DNA of 64,000 nucleotides, taken from assembly GCF_009870125.1 (NCBI RefSeq), contig NC_046683.1:67409869-67473868 (forward strand), read 5' to 3'. The notes under the pieces are model-generated. The model was given only the letters and a program-made list of their open reading frames with translations. It had not been told where the DNA came from and searched no databases. The DNA comes from Drosophila pseudoobscura (Eukaryota > Arthropoda > Insecta > Diptera > Drosophilidae). A program made the translations under genes and the position numbers. Positions 36,143 to 49,993 of the stretch are shown one piece after another (positions within the stretch are counted from its first letter, which is position 1; the number at the start of each line of letters is the position of its first letter).

Positions 36143-36626
36143 GGATGAGGAATGATCCAATCAGCGTACATTCCATTGAGGGAAATTATTAAATTCTTTT
36201 GCATGAGATCATGTATCCTTATCTGTGTTTTTTTTTCTGCCACACACACACACACACACACACACACTCCCGTTGTCGTGTCGCATTCGTATCTGTGTCT
36301 AGCTTCCCCCCTCTCATGGGGTATAAAATTCTTTGGCGCTTCCCTCTTCCCCCGCCCGCATCGTCTGCCATTACTCGCGCAATTTTCGCACGTGGAATTT
36401 TGCAATATTGTGCAGTAGCCAGCGGCAACAGCCAAATCCCACCACCCACCACCCACCACCCACCGTCCACCATGTGGCAGAGACTGACTGACGGAATGAC
36501 TGACAGCTGGAGGGGTGGCCGATGTGGGTCCGGGTGCGGAGTGGTGCTGGTGCTGGTGCTGGTGGGTAAGGTAGAATTTTTAAGCTTCTGCTGGCTGCTG
36601 TTGATTAAATTCCATTGATAGAGCTA

Positions 36627-36665
36627 CTGCCGCTGCCACTGCCACTGCCACTGCCACTGCCACTG
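36627..36665. repeat. (TGCCAC)n hexamer repeat
   Basis: About six tandem copies of CTGCCA(C). Confidence 0.85.
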
Positions 36666-38628
36666 GCCCACCGCCTCACTGCCCCCACCATCCGTTGTCA
36701 TGCCTCTGCCTCTACGGGCCGATGCTGACTCTGTGATTTTTCCCGGCCTGACCTCTGGCCTCCAGCGGTGGCTGTTGGTGTTTCCATGGCCGATGTCGAA
36801 GTCGATGTCAGGGGCTTCTCTTCTCTGCTGGGGCCTCCCGTTCGTAATGAATATTTTAATCATTTATGCTCTGGTTTCACTCTCTCCCCCTGTGCTCTCT
36901 GTTGTCACAGTTTTTCCCTTCTCCCGCTGCTCCGCCTCTCATCTCATCAATTTTCCTAATGCCTACGCCTTAAAGTTGCTCAAAAAGTCTGCAATAATAT
37001 CACAAAATTTTAATAATTTAGATCTGTCTCTATCTCCATCTCTGTCTTGTGAATGAGGGCCAGGCGGCACTCATGAATCCCATCCATGAATCATGTCAGG
37101 GGCACTTAGCCATCGGTCGCCTTCGCCTTCGCCTCCGGCTCCGATCTGCTCCGCCCACTTTTCCGTTGCTTCCGTTCGACGAGAGCCGAGAAAATCTTTG
37201 GCGGCCCGAAAAGCTTTTAGAGGAAAATATGAACGGATTGCGACGAGTATTTATAGGATATGCATATGTATAGATACAAGATACAACATACAGATATAGC
37301 CATAATCCGCCAATAGAAGCAGACGATTTTCGGTCGGTCGTTCGTACTTTTCTTAATTAGAGAGAGAGAAAGAGAAAAAGAGATAGAAAAAGCATATGGA
37401 AAAGATAGATATAGATATAGAGATATTCATCTGGCCATTGTTATGCGGATACATTTATATTGTAGCTGAACATAATTTAACATTCAATTTATTACTTTTG
37501 GAGATAGAGATATTGTTCGTGTGGTCAAAAGTAGAGTCAGCAGACACCGTTCATTAGATAGATACCACCCACATGAACAGATGCACACAGATACATACAG
37601 GCGTATGTATTTGTTGGGGACATTCCGTGTATCTGTTGAATCGATCAAATACAATTGGAAATGCCTGAACGGAACGCCAAGCAGTTTTTGTTGACATTTT
37701 TTTTTTTGACGTTTTCATTGTTAATGAAAATTTAATTATGTTTTCATTGCTATGTGCCAATCCACCATCGGACAGCGGACAGCGGACAGATAGTTGTTGT
37801 GGATGTTGTTTTTGTTTTTTTTTGTGTGTTGTGGCAGCCCTTGCTACTCCTCCCTCTGATAAATGTGGAATGATAAGCAGGGATACATACAAATAAATAG
37901 ATCGTTAAGTGGAGCTGTGCTTGGGGAGTGAGGGGTGGGTGGGGGTATCTATATCTGCATCTGTACAGTGTTTGTGGCATGCAATGTCCCTCGTTTTTTG
38001 GGGAACATGCAACATAAAATGATGTTTGATGAAGGCTGTCCTATCATGCATTCGAATTGGTTGATAGATATCCCATGGATACGAGAGTAGAGTCTGAAAA
38101 CCGTTCTCTGCCTGCACTTCGGTATCTATGTATCTTCGAGATACATACGTTTGCGTCGGCTGCTGCTTCTGTTAAAATTAAACTCTCTGTGCTATTTAGT
38201 TGTCTTTCGTCTCCTCGTTGCCTCTGAAGGTGAATTTATGGTGCACACATGTATGTATGTGGCCCTGCCACCAGGCTGGCAGGCTGGCAGGCAGGCAGCC
38301 AGGCAGCCAGGCAGCAGGCAGTTTACCTCTCTCTCCCTGTTTCTGTGGCTGTGCTGTAGCCGTGTGTATCTTTGTATCTGTGCATTGAGCAGTTTTCCTC
38401 GTGTGACATATGTCGCTGTGTGCGCTGCTGCTGTATGGCCAAAAATAGATTCATTTCGAAATGTAGGGGGCAATTCTTTGTGAGTGTTTCTCTCTCTCTG
38501 TCTTTTTTGTGATTTGTTTTTGTAGTGCCCTGCCATGTGGCTGATTATTTTAATGGTTTATTAATGAGTGCACCCAACAACTAATTCTCTTTTCTCACTT
38601 TTCTGTATCGTTTCTATATCGTTCCTAG

Positions 38629-38736
38629 ATTTCGAGAACTATCAACCACAACAACAGCGACAAAAGTAACAGTAACACCAACACCAACAACAAAAACAAC
38701 AACAACAAAGGAATCTGTGTGGGAAGCGTCAACTAC

Positions 38737-38775
<39 letters not shown>

Positions 38776-39161
38776 TATATATATATATATAGCCAGCAGA
38801 TATATATATTCTTTCGACGAGCAATATAGTTGTAATATATAGAATAAATATATATCACAAACGGAGGAACAGAGGGCAGTGACAGATACAGATACAGTTA
38901 TATCTGCATCCTGCTCCACATCCATTCACTGTACATATAACAACAGTTGTTAAAAACACGTTATCAACAGTAGCAGCAGCAGTCGTCGTCTAATAGAGTC
39001 AGTCAGTCAGTGCTACCCCACATTCGTATCCTTTTGAAGAAGGAACGGTTTTGCCACAGAGAAGACACCGATTTGGCCAGCGCGCACCCCCAACGACAAA
39101 CAACAGCCTCAAGATTCTTCCATTTGGGGCCAACTTCCGTCTGGAGACGACACCCGCTGAG
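38629..39161 (+). other. bol: boule 5' UTR exon part, ATG-free, with long (TA)n
   Basis: The exon with the boule start codon probably begins at 38629, after a strong polypyrimidine tract and TAG acceptor (about 38588-38628). From there to the start ATG at 39162 I find no ATG at all in 533 bases, although about eight would be expected by chance in random sequence. That supports a translated-leader role. It contains a (TA)n tract at 38739-38791 and GATACA/ATATAT words that could fold into a hairpin, plus CAACAA repeats near 38650-38709. Confidence 0.6.
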
Positions 39162-40002
39162 ATGCACAAAATAGCGGCACAGCCGCCAACCTCAGCGCCA
39201 GCCGGCGGACTGGATGCCCCACTGGCGGCGCCCAAATATGGCACATTGATACCAAATCGTATATTTGTGGGAGGAATAAGGTAAGAACATATTCTCAAAC
39301 CGATAAACGGTCCCTGAATCTGTGCGTAAATCTACCCATGAATCTGTATCTCTTTTTGTCTTGTTGTTGCAGTGGCGATACCACCGAAGCAGATTTGACG
39401 CGCGTCTTCAGCGCCTACGGTACGGTGAAGAGCACCAAAATCATTGTGGATCGTGCTGGTGTGAGCAAGGGATATGGCTTTGTCACATTCGAGACGGAGC
39501 AGGAAGCGCAAAGACTGCAATCGGATGTGAGTATGGCTCCATTTTTTGGGAGACCAAAATCCTTTCTTATCCTAATGCTAATGCGTCGCCTGTTGCAAAA
39601 CACAAACAAAAACAAAGAACAAAAAAACAAAAAAACAAAAATTCAATTATGATTTCAAACACCGAACCAACGATAGAAAGGAACCGAAAAACAACAAAAA
39701 AATAAAAACACTGTTTATACTCGTAGATACATATGTATGTACATATGTAAGTCATACCATACTAAATACTCATACAATTCCATACCAATAATCATTATCC
39801 TATACTCTAGAATCATCGTGCGATATATATCGGGAGTATATGTATATACGATAGTATACACGAAAATCTTATAAATTGTGATCCCCATTCGATCTTTTAG
39901 GGCACTACTTCCACCAACAACAACAACACCTCTCTTGACCCCCCAAAAACAACAACAACAACAACAACACTACCACAAAAGATACTACTACTATGTACTA
40001 CG

Positions 40003-40039
<37 letters not shown>

Positions 40040-40594
40040 GCTACTACTACTACTGCTACTACTACTACTACTATGTACCTATGTACCTATGTACTTATGT
40101 ACTACTACTATGTATCACTACTGTGAGACGCCGTCGAAAATCGAGAATTACCAGAACCACGACCACCACTCCAGTGGGAGGGGTAGGGGCATACTATATC
40201 ACATATAGGATATATATCTGATATATCGCCTATGATATACATATATGATAAATGATTTATTGATGAAATCACAAAGATATTGATGATGATGATGATGATG
40301 ATGATGTACGTACCGCCTTTTAGGTACGGACGGCACTCTCTTTGTTCCTGTTTTTTATAAAAAAAATTGTTTTTTCCTTCTTATTGCGTTTTTTGCGTTT
40401 GAGTTTTACGTTTCAAGCGTTACGTTACGTTACGTTATCCGTTTATCCATTATACGTTGCGTTAACACATTACGTTACCGTTACGTTACCATATTTCAAT
40501 TACCGTTGCGTTTACGTTACTATCGTTTTCATATATTGCCACAGAAAAAAACACAAACCCACATACACACACGCACACACTCTTTTAACCCCTT

Positions 40595-40632
<38 letters not shown>

Positions 40633-43600
40633 ACCCGATACACACCCAATAGATATAGACCACTTTATAGATCGATTTAAGACCGTTTTTGAGCGTAAAT
40701 GCAATTTTTGCCAAAAATCCAATTTGAGTTGAGTTCCGTTGCACCGTTTTAACCCGCTCATAATTTAATTGCAAAACAAAAGAGAAAAAAAAAACACTAA
40801 ATAAAACAATTAGCAAGAAAACCTTTGTTGGCCATTTGCTCCTTTGTTGTGTTTTGTTTTTTTGGCCAAGAGAATAGACTATATATAGAACGTATTAGCC
40901 AAGATATTGCGTACCTCTTAGTGCCGTTAGTTCCGTTCCATTCGTTGCATATTCTGATTATTGACTATTGTTTTCTGATTTTTGATTGATTTCTCTGTAA
41001 ATGTTGCTGCACATCTCTTACGTTTCTGCCTCTTTCTGAATTACAAAAAAAAAAAATAAAAACACAAAACAAACAAATTAAAGAACTTACAATAAGATTT
41101 ATTCCACAAGTTCATAAGAGCGCCATAAAAAAGTTCATTGAGCTGTAGGGAAATGTACGAATAGGAGCATCTGTTTCTGTTTCTGCCCCCGTTCGCAGTT
41201 CGATTCCAAGTCGGCAAGCCAGCCCACGCGCTCTATGTGCCCCAGACACGGCTTGTGGCATCCCTAATATGGTCTCATGATCTGCCACTCCACTCCGCCG
41301 CCGTTGTTCAGGTGCATACTAATTGATTATAATTATTGCATAACGACTGCCCTGCCCCAGGGTCCCCGGGTCCCCTGTCCCCTGTCCCCTTCCACCCTGT
41401 GGCTGATGCAACTTTTAACCATTTCTGGGTTGTGGCTCTCTTCCCACATTTCACTCTCTTTCTCTTCCTCTGCCCTCTTTCCTCTCTCCCTCTCTCTCTC
41501 TCTATCTCTCTATCTATGCAGCTTCCGCCGTGCGCTCGGTGCGCTCAGTGCTCTCTGTGGCATATTAAGTGAAAAACTTTTGCTGCCTCGTCATTAATAT
41601 GCATTGTTTGTTGGTCTCCTCTTTGTTGGGCTCCTCTTCTGGGTTTTTTGCCCACTCCACTCCCTCTCTGGGACATACAAGTGTCCTTGGCAAAAGCCAA
41701 AAGGGGAAAAGCTAAAAGAGCGAACCAACAACAAACAGAGCAACAGAGAGCAACAACAGAGAGAAACAATGCAACGCTAGTACCCGAGTAATGTGCCCTA
41801 CGGCGGAACAACAACAGCAACAAAAACAGCAACAACACAACAGCAGGACAACACTTCTATGCAAAAAAGGATGAAAACGGGCACGGACCTAGGGCTAGGG
41901 CTAGGGCTAGGGTTAGGGCAGTACCAGAAGCAAACAATGGGCTTACCAACGTTTAACAAAGTTTTAATTTACACAAAACGCGCACACACACACACACACA
42001 CACATGTAGACGATAGATGTATAGAGAGATACACACACTAATTAAATTTCATTTGGAGAAAGTTTCACAGAGGGAGAGTGGTAGAGAGAGGGAGAGAGGA
42101 CTAGGAGGTAGGGACACTCATCAAAAGCCACAGAATGATATAAATACGAGGAAAACTATGGCTCGGCTAAACCACACACAGACCGAACCGAACCGAACCG
42201 AAACGCACTCCCCCTCTCTCTGCCTGTTTGTTACCTCAATTTCCACTCTAATTTTCTGTTGGAAAACTAATCCAAAGCACCCCCACACCCATAAGCAGCT
42301 ATAGATTAGCACAAATTTGTGTGTGTGTGTGTGGCAGGGAGAGAATGGCCCGGACGGACACCACAAAACGCATTTCAAATGTATGAGATTTACCCGGAAG
42401 CAGCAGAGCAGCTCTGCTCTTCAATTTTACATTATTTTTAGAGTGGACCCCAAAAAAAAAAAGCAAACATTAAAACTGTGAAGCAGTAAAGCCTTCTATT
42501 CTGTTGTCCTTTTCTGTTTGTGAGCGTGTGCGTGTGCGTGTGAATGTGAATGTGTGTGCGTGTCCGTGTCCGTGAGACAAAAGAAATGGAAAAGGCCGAC
42601 CGTAAAAGCCAGCCAGCCAGGCCCAGCCAGGCCCAGCCAAAAGGATTCTTAATTAAATTCAGTCAAGACAAGGAAGAAGTGGGTCCTGCTCTGCTCCCCC
42701 CTGCTCTCTGACAAACGTCTCATCTTTAGTTTACTCTGTGGACTGTGTGCTGCTCCTGGCCCTTTTGCTAGGGCCCTTATCCTTATGTCGGCGCTCGTGG
42801 CTCGAGGGCTTGAGGACTCGAACATAAATGAAAAGAATGTTTGCCCGTCGGCGGTCAGAAAGGATACGCAGTGGAGGCCTCTCCTCTCCTTACATTTCGT
42901 TTTCCACCTTCTTCTTTTTAACGACAACAGCAGCAGCCGAGCATCTCCGTTGGCCTGCAAACATTTGCTTAGGTTAATGGTTATTACCGATGCTGCCAGG
43001 CCAGGCCAGGCCAGGCCAGGCCAGAAAGGAACGGAACGGGACAGGACAGGTCATTCGCTGTCTTCGTCCTCAAAGTGCTGTGCTGCGCTGTGCTTATCTC
43101 TCTTTGAGGAGCCGCAACAGCAAATCACAAGGCTATCGGAAGCAGGACTAATTGCCAATTAAAGACGAACGTTCCGGTCCTGTTCCTGCTCCGGCTGTTC
43201 CTGCTACTCCTTCTGCTGCTCAGCAGCTCTCAAAGCTGTCATCTTGCTCCGAGTGGTAGTTTTCTTGAGGTACTCGCATTAAATGTAAATTGGCTGTTGT
43301 ATCTGCTACAGGAGAGTATTACAGTATCAGCTCAAAGTGCGGGGGCCAAATGCATTTTTAATGGGCCTCAAAACAAGGTCGGTAGATGATCATCGACCGA
43401 AAAGGATTACCAAGAACACATTTTCCACTGAAAAAGAAGAGGCAGCCGAAAGAAGGAGCGGCAAATTTTCAAAAGGGAATTCAAGAAAAGCTCACTTCAA
43501 AAAGAAAATCTCATTGTGCTGAGAGGGATGAGGGGTTTCCATTATTCCTACAATTTAATTTAATTTATTTTTAAATTTCGGTACGGGCTATCGGCTACAT

Positions 43601-45873
43601 ACAGATTTACACACGTACAGATTTAACACAACTCTTCTGCAATGAGTTTTCCCATTTATTAATCAATTGATTTTCCTATTCGCAAACACATGGACGAGAG
43701 AAGAGAAAAGCCACAGCTTCAGAACAAAACAAAACAAAACAAAACAAAAACAATAAAAATTAATAAAAAACAGAAATATGTTAATTGTTCTTTAAACGCT
43801 TCTGTGCCACATTTTAAATATATTTTTCCTTTGATTTCTTACCTTTTTTTTTGTGTGTTTTAATGAGTTTATTATTCTGGTTAATTAATTTTTGTTGTTT
43901 TTTTAGTTGATTTTTTCATCAAAACGAGACTTGTTGTTGATATTCGTTGTGCCGCAAAACAAAGAAAATAAAATAAATATAGAAAAAACCAAAGATGAAC
44001 ATTATAAACTTGCAAAAAAATTGTTGGCAAATGAATTTTTTTTTCGCTTTTTAAAGCCAGAAAAAAACACACAAAAAAATTGCTGCAAATAAATAGTACA
44101 TGACACTTTGTTGTAAAAAACATTACTTAAAAAACACTATATACTCACATACACACACACTCACACAGACATATTGAATAATACACACATGTATTTGGTA
44201 ATGGTATTTTTGCCTTGGCACGTGTTTCTCTCTCTCTCGCTCTCTCTGTCTGTCTCTCTTTAGCCATGGCCAAGAAAAAAATATGATCTTTAAAAAATAG
44301 TGAAAAATGAATTTTTGAAACAATAAAACCAAAAAAAAAAAAACAGCGTTGAGCATTAATTTTTAAATATATATATATATACATATATAATTTTTTTTGG
44401 TTGAGAATATTTTTGATGCTGCTGCGTTCGATTTGAATTTGAATTTCTTCGTTCGGCTTGTGTGTTCGATAAAAGCAATCTAAAGCGATTTCTAGTGTAC
44501 TCCCCATTTATGATCTCTCTCTCTTTTTCTTCCACATCGCTATGACAACTGACAACCAAATCTGTCTGTCGTCGCTATGAATCTTACTTTGTGGCACCTC
44601 AAATCCAAATTCGAATCAAAATCAAAATCACAGGGTGAGTGCGTGGTTCTACGTGATCGCAAATTGAACATTGCACCGGCCATCAAGAAACAGGTAAGTG
44701 CCCCCCCTGCTCTCCGAGAAGGAGACAGGGCGTATGCACTATTTTACAGATAGTTTTACAATTGTAAAACTTATTAAAGGTATTCCTCTTCGAACAGCCC
44801 AATCCTCTGCAGTCGATTGTGGCCGCAAATGGAGCTGTTTACTACACAACCACGCCGCCGGCACCGATTAGCAATATACCGATGGATCAGTTTGCAGCCG
44901 CTGTATATCCGCCAGGTGAGTGCTAACCTCCCCACTAGTTCCACTAGTACGACACACCGGTACTTCTACTATTCGCGGTACAATTTCCCATAAGCGAATG
45001 GATCTGCTCACAATGGAACTGTTCCCTTTTTGACTATATTTTTCTAACAATCTATCTGAGTACTCATCATTTTGCCGCTTTAGTTCTTTGCTCAATTACA
45101 AAACAATACCTTTCTTTTCGTTTTTGTTCTTTTTTCTATATATTTCATATAAATCTCTTTCTATTTAATCAACAAACAAACAACAATCTACTACTCGTAC
45201 ATCGTACATCGTACATCGTACAACATCCAACCAACCAAAACCATCATCAATGTGTGGGGAACAATTTAACCAAACTTAGTTACTGACTTTACAGCCGCTG
45301 GAGTTCCAGCCATCTACCCACCTTCAGCCATGCAATATCAGCCATTCTATCAGTACTACAGTGTGCCAATGGTGAGTGTTATACTCTCTGATCTGATCTA
45401 ACCTACAGGGTATCTACTCGTATCTAATGATTATAATATTACCATTTTACAGCAGAATGTACCCACCATTTGGCCGCAGAACTATCAAGGTGAGTGTTGA
45501 TCCTACATAGAGCATATACGTATATATCTCTTGCATTGTTCTGTCGTTTTATCGTAGTTTTCACACCAATATCTCGGTATATATGCTTTCTTTTCTTTCA
45601 TTATTTCTTGGCTGCACCACTACCAAACCACCAAACCTACAAAACTCCTACAACAACCACCACAAAAAAAAAAATAAATAAATAGGTTAAACCCTAAAAA
45701 GAAACATAAAAGTAAAGCAATTTTCGTAGTCGCCAATTTTTCGTTGAGAGCTGCCCTGCAAAAAAAAAAACAACAAAAACAACCATACGAACAACAACTG
45801 CACGTGAAACTGCAACTACAACAACCAACAACAATCTGACTTCTGAAGATTCAACAATAACAACAACAACAAG

Positions 45874-45929
<56 letters not shown>

Positions 45930-47811
45930 GAACAACAATTTCTACAACAGAACTCCTGCCCCTCTGCCACTCTGATCGAACTGCAGCAGCCTAAGCAGTA
46001 GTCTAAGCAGCAGCCTAAGCAGCAACATCAGCAGCCGCACTTCTAGTTTCTAGTTTCTAATTTTTAGTTTTTAGTTTATGATTTAATATTATTTGTAAAC
46101 TTATGTTTTAAGCTCTTGGTTCTTTAGTTTATTCGGCTATTACTCTACCGTACAGTGTAATGTAAATTAGTTGAATGCCATGTCGAACCCTCACACACAA
46201 TATGTATATGAAAAAAAAAACAAAAAAGAATAGAAAAAAGTGCAGAGTGTGGTGTATTACAACAGACTTCCTATAAAACATATACATAATTGTTTTTTTG
46301 TTGTTTTTTTTTTTTAATTTTAATTTTTCATATACATCTATCAATTTTTTTCGGTTTTTGCTCGCTGTACTATATATACCATAAAATATATAGCGAAGAA
46401 TGTTCTCTGTAAATAGTTGTAGTCGCGCACTAATAGAAATGCATACATATAGTATACTATCTTTTACAACTGATATATGTAAACTATGCTCGTATATATC
46501 TTCCGAAAACGAAACGACTATGAAGCCAATTTCTTGATTATTTTGTAGGAATTTATCCATGTTAACTTTTGAGAGGATGCAGACAGCCAGAAAGAGAGAA
46601 AGCAACAATAGGTGATGCTACTACTACTAAAAACTACAACAACAAATCAACAAGAACAACAACAACAATAGTAAACTACAACAGCAACAACAACAACAAA
46701 AGCATCAAATAGAGTTTAACACACGCATACACGCACACACACACGGACACACACAGCAGCTGTAATTTCGCAAAATGTTTAGTCAAAGAAAATCATTTTG
46801 GAAGGAAGTGAAGGAAAGGCAGCTCCCCAAGCACACACACACACACACACACATACACATACACATAAATACAGGTGCAGGTGCAGAAGGGAAAACTGAT
46901 GGGGAAATTTGTGTAAAGTAAGCGGCTTATCTTATTAAAAGTACAACTACTGTATCTGTGTGGCCTGTGCGTGTGTGTGTGTGTGTGTGTGTGTTGGGGC
47001 AAACATTTATGATGTGCAATTAGCGGAGAGCAGTGGCGGGTCAGTGGCTTACTGACCAAACTGCACTACCGAAAAGTCAGTTGCAGAGAAATGAGAAATG
47101 GGCATGGGATTTTGTGCAGTGAAATTCCCCAAAACGGACAGGACTTATACGAAATATGTATGTACGTATGTCTGGTTGGCTATAAGGGGGAGTTTCAACT
47201 GTATATACATATAGCGAATGGATGGATGTTGATGGGAATAGAGAGGGAATAGCAGTTGAAGAACACTGAAACAATATTTAAAACTATACTATAAATACAT
47301 ATACATATATGGATATGATACTTACTACAGACATATATACATAACTGGATTATACAGAGGCAGCAAATGTGAAAAGTACGCACGCACACGCACACAGATA
47401 CACCGAAACACCGAAACAAACATACAGACACACACACACCCAAACAGACACAGAATATATATTATAGAGAATAACGGAATACAACAAAATTGCATACATA
47501 TATATGATATATAGGGTATCTACAATATATGGTAGCTAAGAGAAAAGAAGAGAAGAGAAGATAAGATGGCAGGGCAGCGATCGAAGATTAAAGACATAAT
47601 ATTATGCATAAATTAATTTATATAAATATATACATACAATATATAAAAAAAATATATATACATATATATAACTGTAACTGTAAACTGGTATACTGTTACA
47701 CACAGACAGACATACACATACAGCGATACAAAGCAAAAACAGAGGAATGGGAAAATGGCGTAAGGAAATGAATTAGCAAAGTAGACGACGGACAAAGTCA
47801 CAGCAAAAACT

Positions 47812-47869
<58 letters not shown>

Positions 47870-48470
47870 ACACACACGCAACCCACAAACACAGAAGAGA
47901 GAGAGAGAGAGCGCCGCCTCTCTCTGATCTAAGCACTACTTGCGAAAATGGAAAAACTGAACGAAAAACAAACCCAAACCTTAGTCTAAACGAAAAAAAA
48001 ATAAACAATATAAATATATATATAAATATACATATACATATAAATATACTAATAAAAATGCAAGAGAGATGCAAATGTTAGATCTAGTTACATAAGCCAA
48101 GCAAAAAGTGAACTAAAAAACGACGATGAAGAGAAAGAAGAAAAAAAGAAAGAAAAAGAAGAAAGAAACAAAAAAAAAACAAATACACTATACAATAAAG
48201 ATATTAAAAATATGATGCGAAAAACATACACAAAACGCTCACATATACCATATACATATGTATGGATGTATGTATGTATGTATGCGAGACATATACATGT
48301 ATACTCGTATAGAGAGACTATTCAAAAGCTAAACTCAAAGCTCTAGCAAAATGGAAAAACAAAAACAAAAAGCGATAAGTAAATAGTTAAAGAATAAATA
48401 CAAAAAACAAAAACAAACTCAAGCAATACATTGACACTCATAGGTGTGTGTTACACAAGAATATAGTTAA

Positions 48471-48501
<31 letters not shown>

Positions 48502-49959
48502 TGTATATATATATATATATAAAACGAAGAATATATAATAATTGAACAGCAATTTATAATAAAAGAATGAAATCTAATGTACGTCAAGAAAAAATGCGAA
48601 ATCTGCAAGAATGTTGTTTTACGAGTATCATCTCTGTTTTTTCTACCGTACTTACAATACATACCCCGAAGTAAACGTAAAACATTCTGTTGTATCTACA
48701 TATTGTATTGTTATAATGATAATGATGATGAATCAAAAACAGGAATATCTGAGTGTTTGTTAACCCAAAAAAAATTGTTTAAATACGAATCTGAATGGGC
48801 AACATTTGCGGGGGCAGACTGTAATGTTGTAGTGTGCTAGTGTCCTGACCGGGTCGGAGGAGGAGGGCAGCGGCGGCTGCGACTGGAGATTGGAGATTGG
48901 CGAGCGAGAATTCCATTCAAAATTGGTGCATAATTTGGCTGAAATTTGAAATAAATATTCATATTATATATATACTCGTACGTGTATGCCTTATTGAACG
49001 AAACAAAACAAAGAAAAATTATTTGCCCCATTGTAAAGAAAAGAACATAATAAACGAGAACCCAGAGGTTTCAAAAATACCTGCTAAACAACAGAGGTCG
49101 CCGGGGAGTCGCCACAGAAACCAGCCACCGGCGCACCAGAATATCATAGAAAAGCCCCTACCTCCAAAAAGTCAGTCCACCGCACACTGCCACGCTGCCG
49201 CCGCAAATGCAAAACTGCAATTTGGATTCAACAAATTGTTGAGAAATTTTTACTAAATTGTTAAATAGTTAAATACAAAACGAAACATTTTTAAATCGAA
49301 TCGTAACAATAATTAGGAATCACACGATGGAAAACGAAAGCTAACCCAAACAAAATGTAACGAAATGGAAAGCAATAATTCAGAAGACAGGCTCTAGTTA
49401 AAAACTACTCGTATAGAAAGTCGAAGAAGCAACATAGAAACCACCAAGCAGGAGACCAGAAGGATATATAGTATGTATATGTCAGTCAATAGGGATTTTA
49501 TTTAGTTGGAGAAGAGCGTTCGCCCGCACAACAAATGAAACTATACGATACGATACCAATACAAAACCGATACCGATACTCAAGTCGAATACGAGAATAG
49601 GTTCTTCGAGTGGGGGGGTAGGGGTGGGGGGGAGGGGGAGGAGGAGGAGGAGGAGAGGTTCCCCATTGCTGGAGTTGGTTTTGTGGCAGAACGAACTGTA
49701 TTGAACTGAACTGAACTGAAGAACTGGACGGACGGAGAACCATAATACAACTCATACCTTGTTTGGCGTTCCGTTCCAATGTTTTACGTTTGGTTCACCA
49801 TCCCAGCAATATGTTATCTTCCGCAGACTAATCGTTCAAGATCAGATCATAACTAAAGTAAATCCAAGGCATAACTTAAGTATATACGTGATATTTTGAA
49901 AAAGCGAAAATTCATAAATTGTTTAGGTTTAAAACAATATTAAAATATATTATATATAC

Positions 49960-49993
<34 letters not shown>

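Larger units (their letters stand above)
20680..38628 (+). other. bol: large first intron of boule, microsatellite-rich
   Basis: About 18 kb with no convincing coding exon. The many open frames are low-complexity shadows of simple repeats. It is packed with (CA)n, (GA)n, (TCC)n, G-runs, tetramers and hexamers, listed separately when large. The plus strand is pyrimidine-rich in several parts (for example 35330-35890) and purine-rich in others (27010-27480). A region at about 26130-26708 ends in the donor GTAAGTGTT and could be an alternative first exon, but it holds many ATGs and I give that low weight. The intron's 3' end is a strong polypyrimidine tract and CAG-like TAG at 38628. Confidence 0.55.
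39527..44633 (+). other. bol: boule intron inside the RRM coding region
   Basis: A 5.1-kb intron splitting the RRM between SD and GEC. It holds a large TAC/ACT triplet array, a GAT array, a TTACG pentamer field, CA runs, a TAGGGC array and a GGCCA array, but no coding exon that I can support. Confidence 0.7.

Noticed and set aside
40000-40632. CRISPR-like array of repeats
   Set aside because: The repeats are simple triplets and pentamers without unique spacers, in an animal intron.
41888-41918. Interstitial telomere
   Set aside because: Too short, only one exact TTAGGG, and Drosophila do not use telomerase repeats.
46129-46608. 159-codon minus-strand frame
   Set aside because: It is AT-driven Phe/Ile/Lys-rich sequence opposite the A-rich boule 3' region; no domain.
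47613-48074. Minus-strand frame with many Cys-Val repeats
   Set aside because: It is the translation of the long (CA)n tract.
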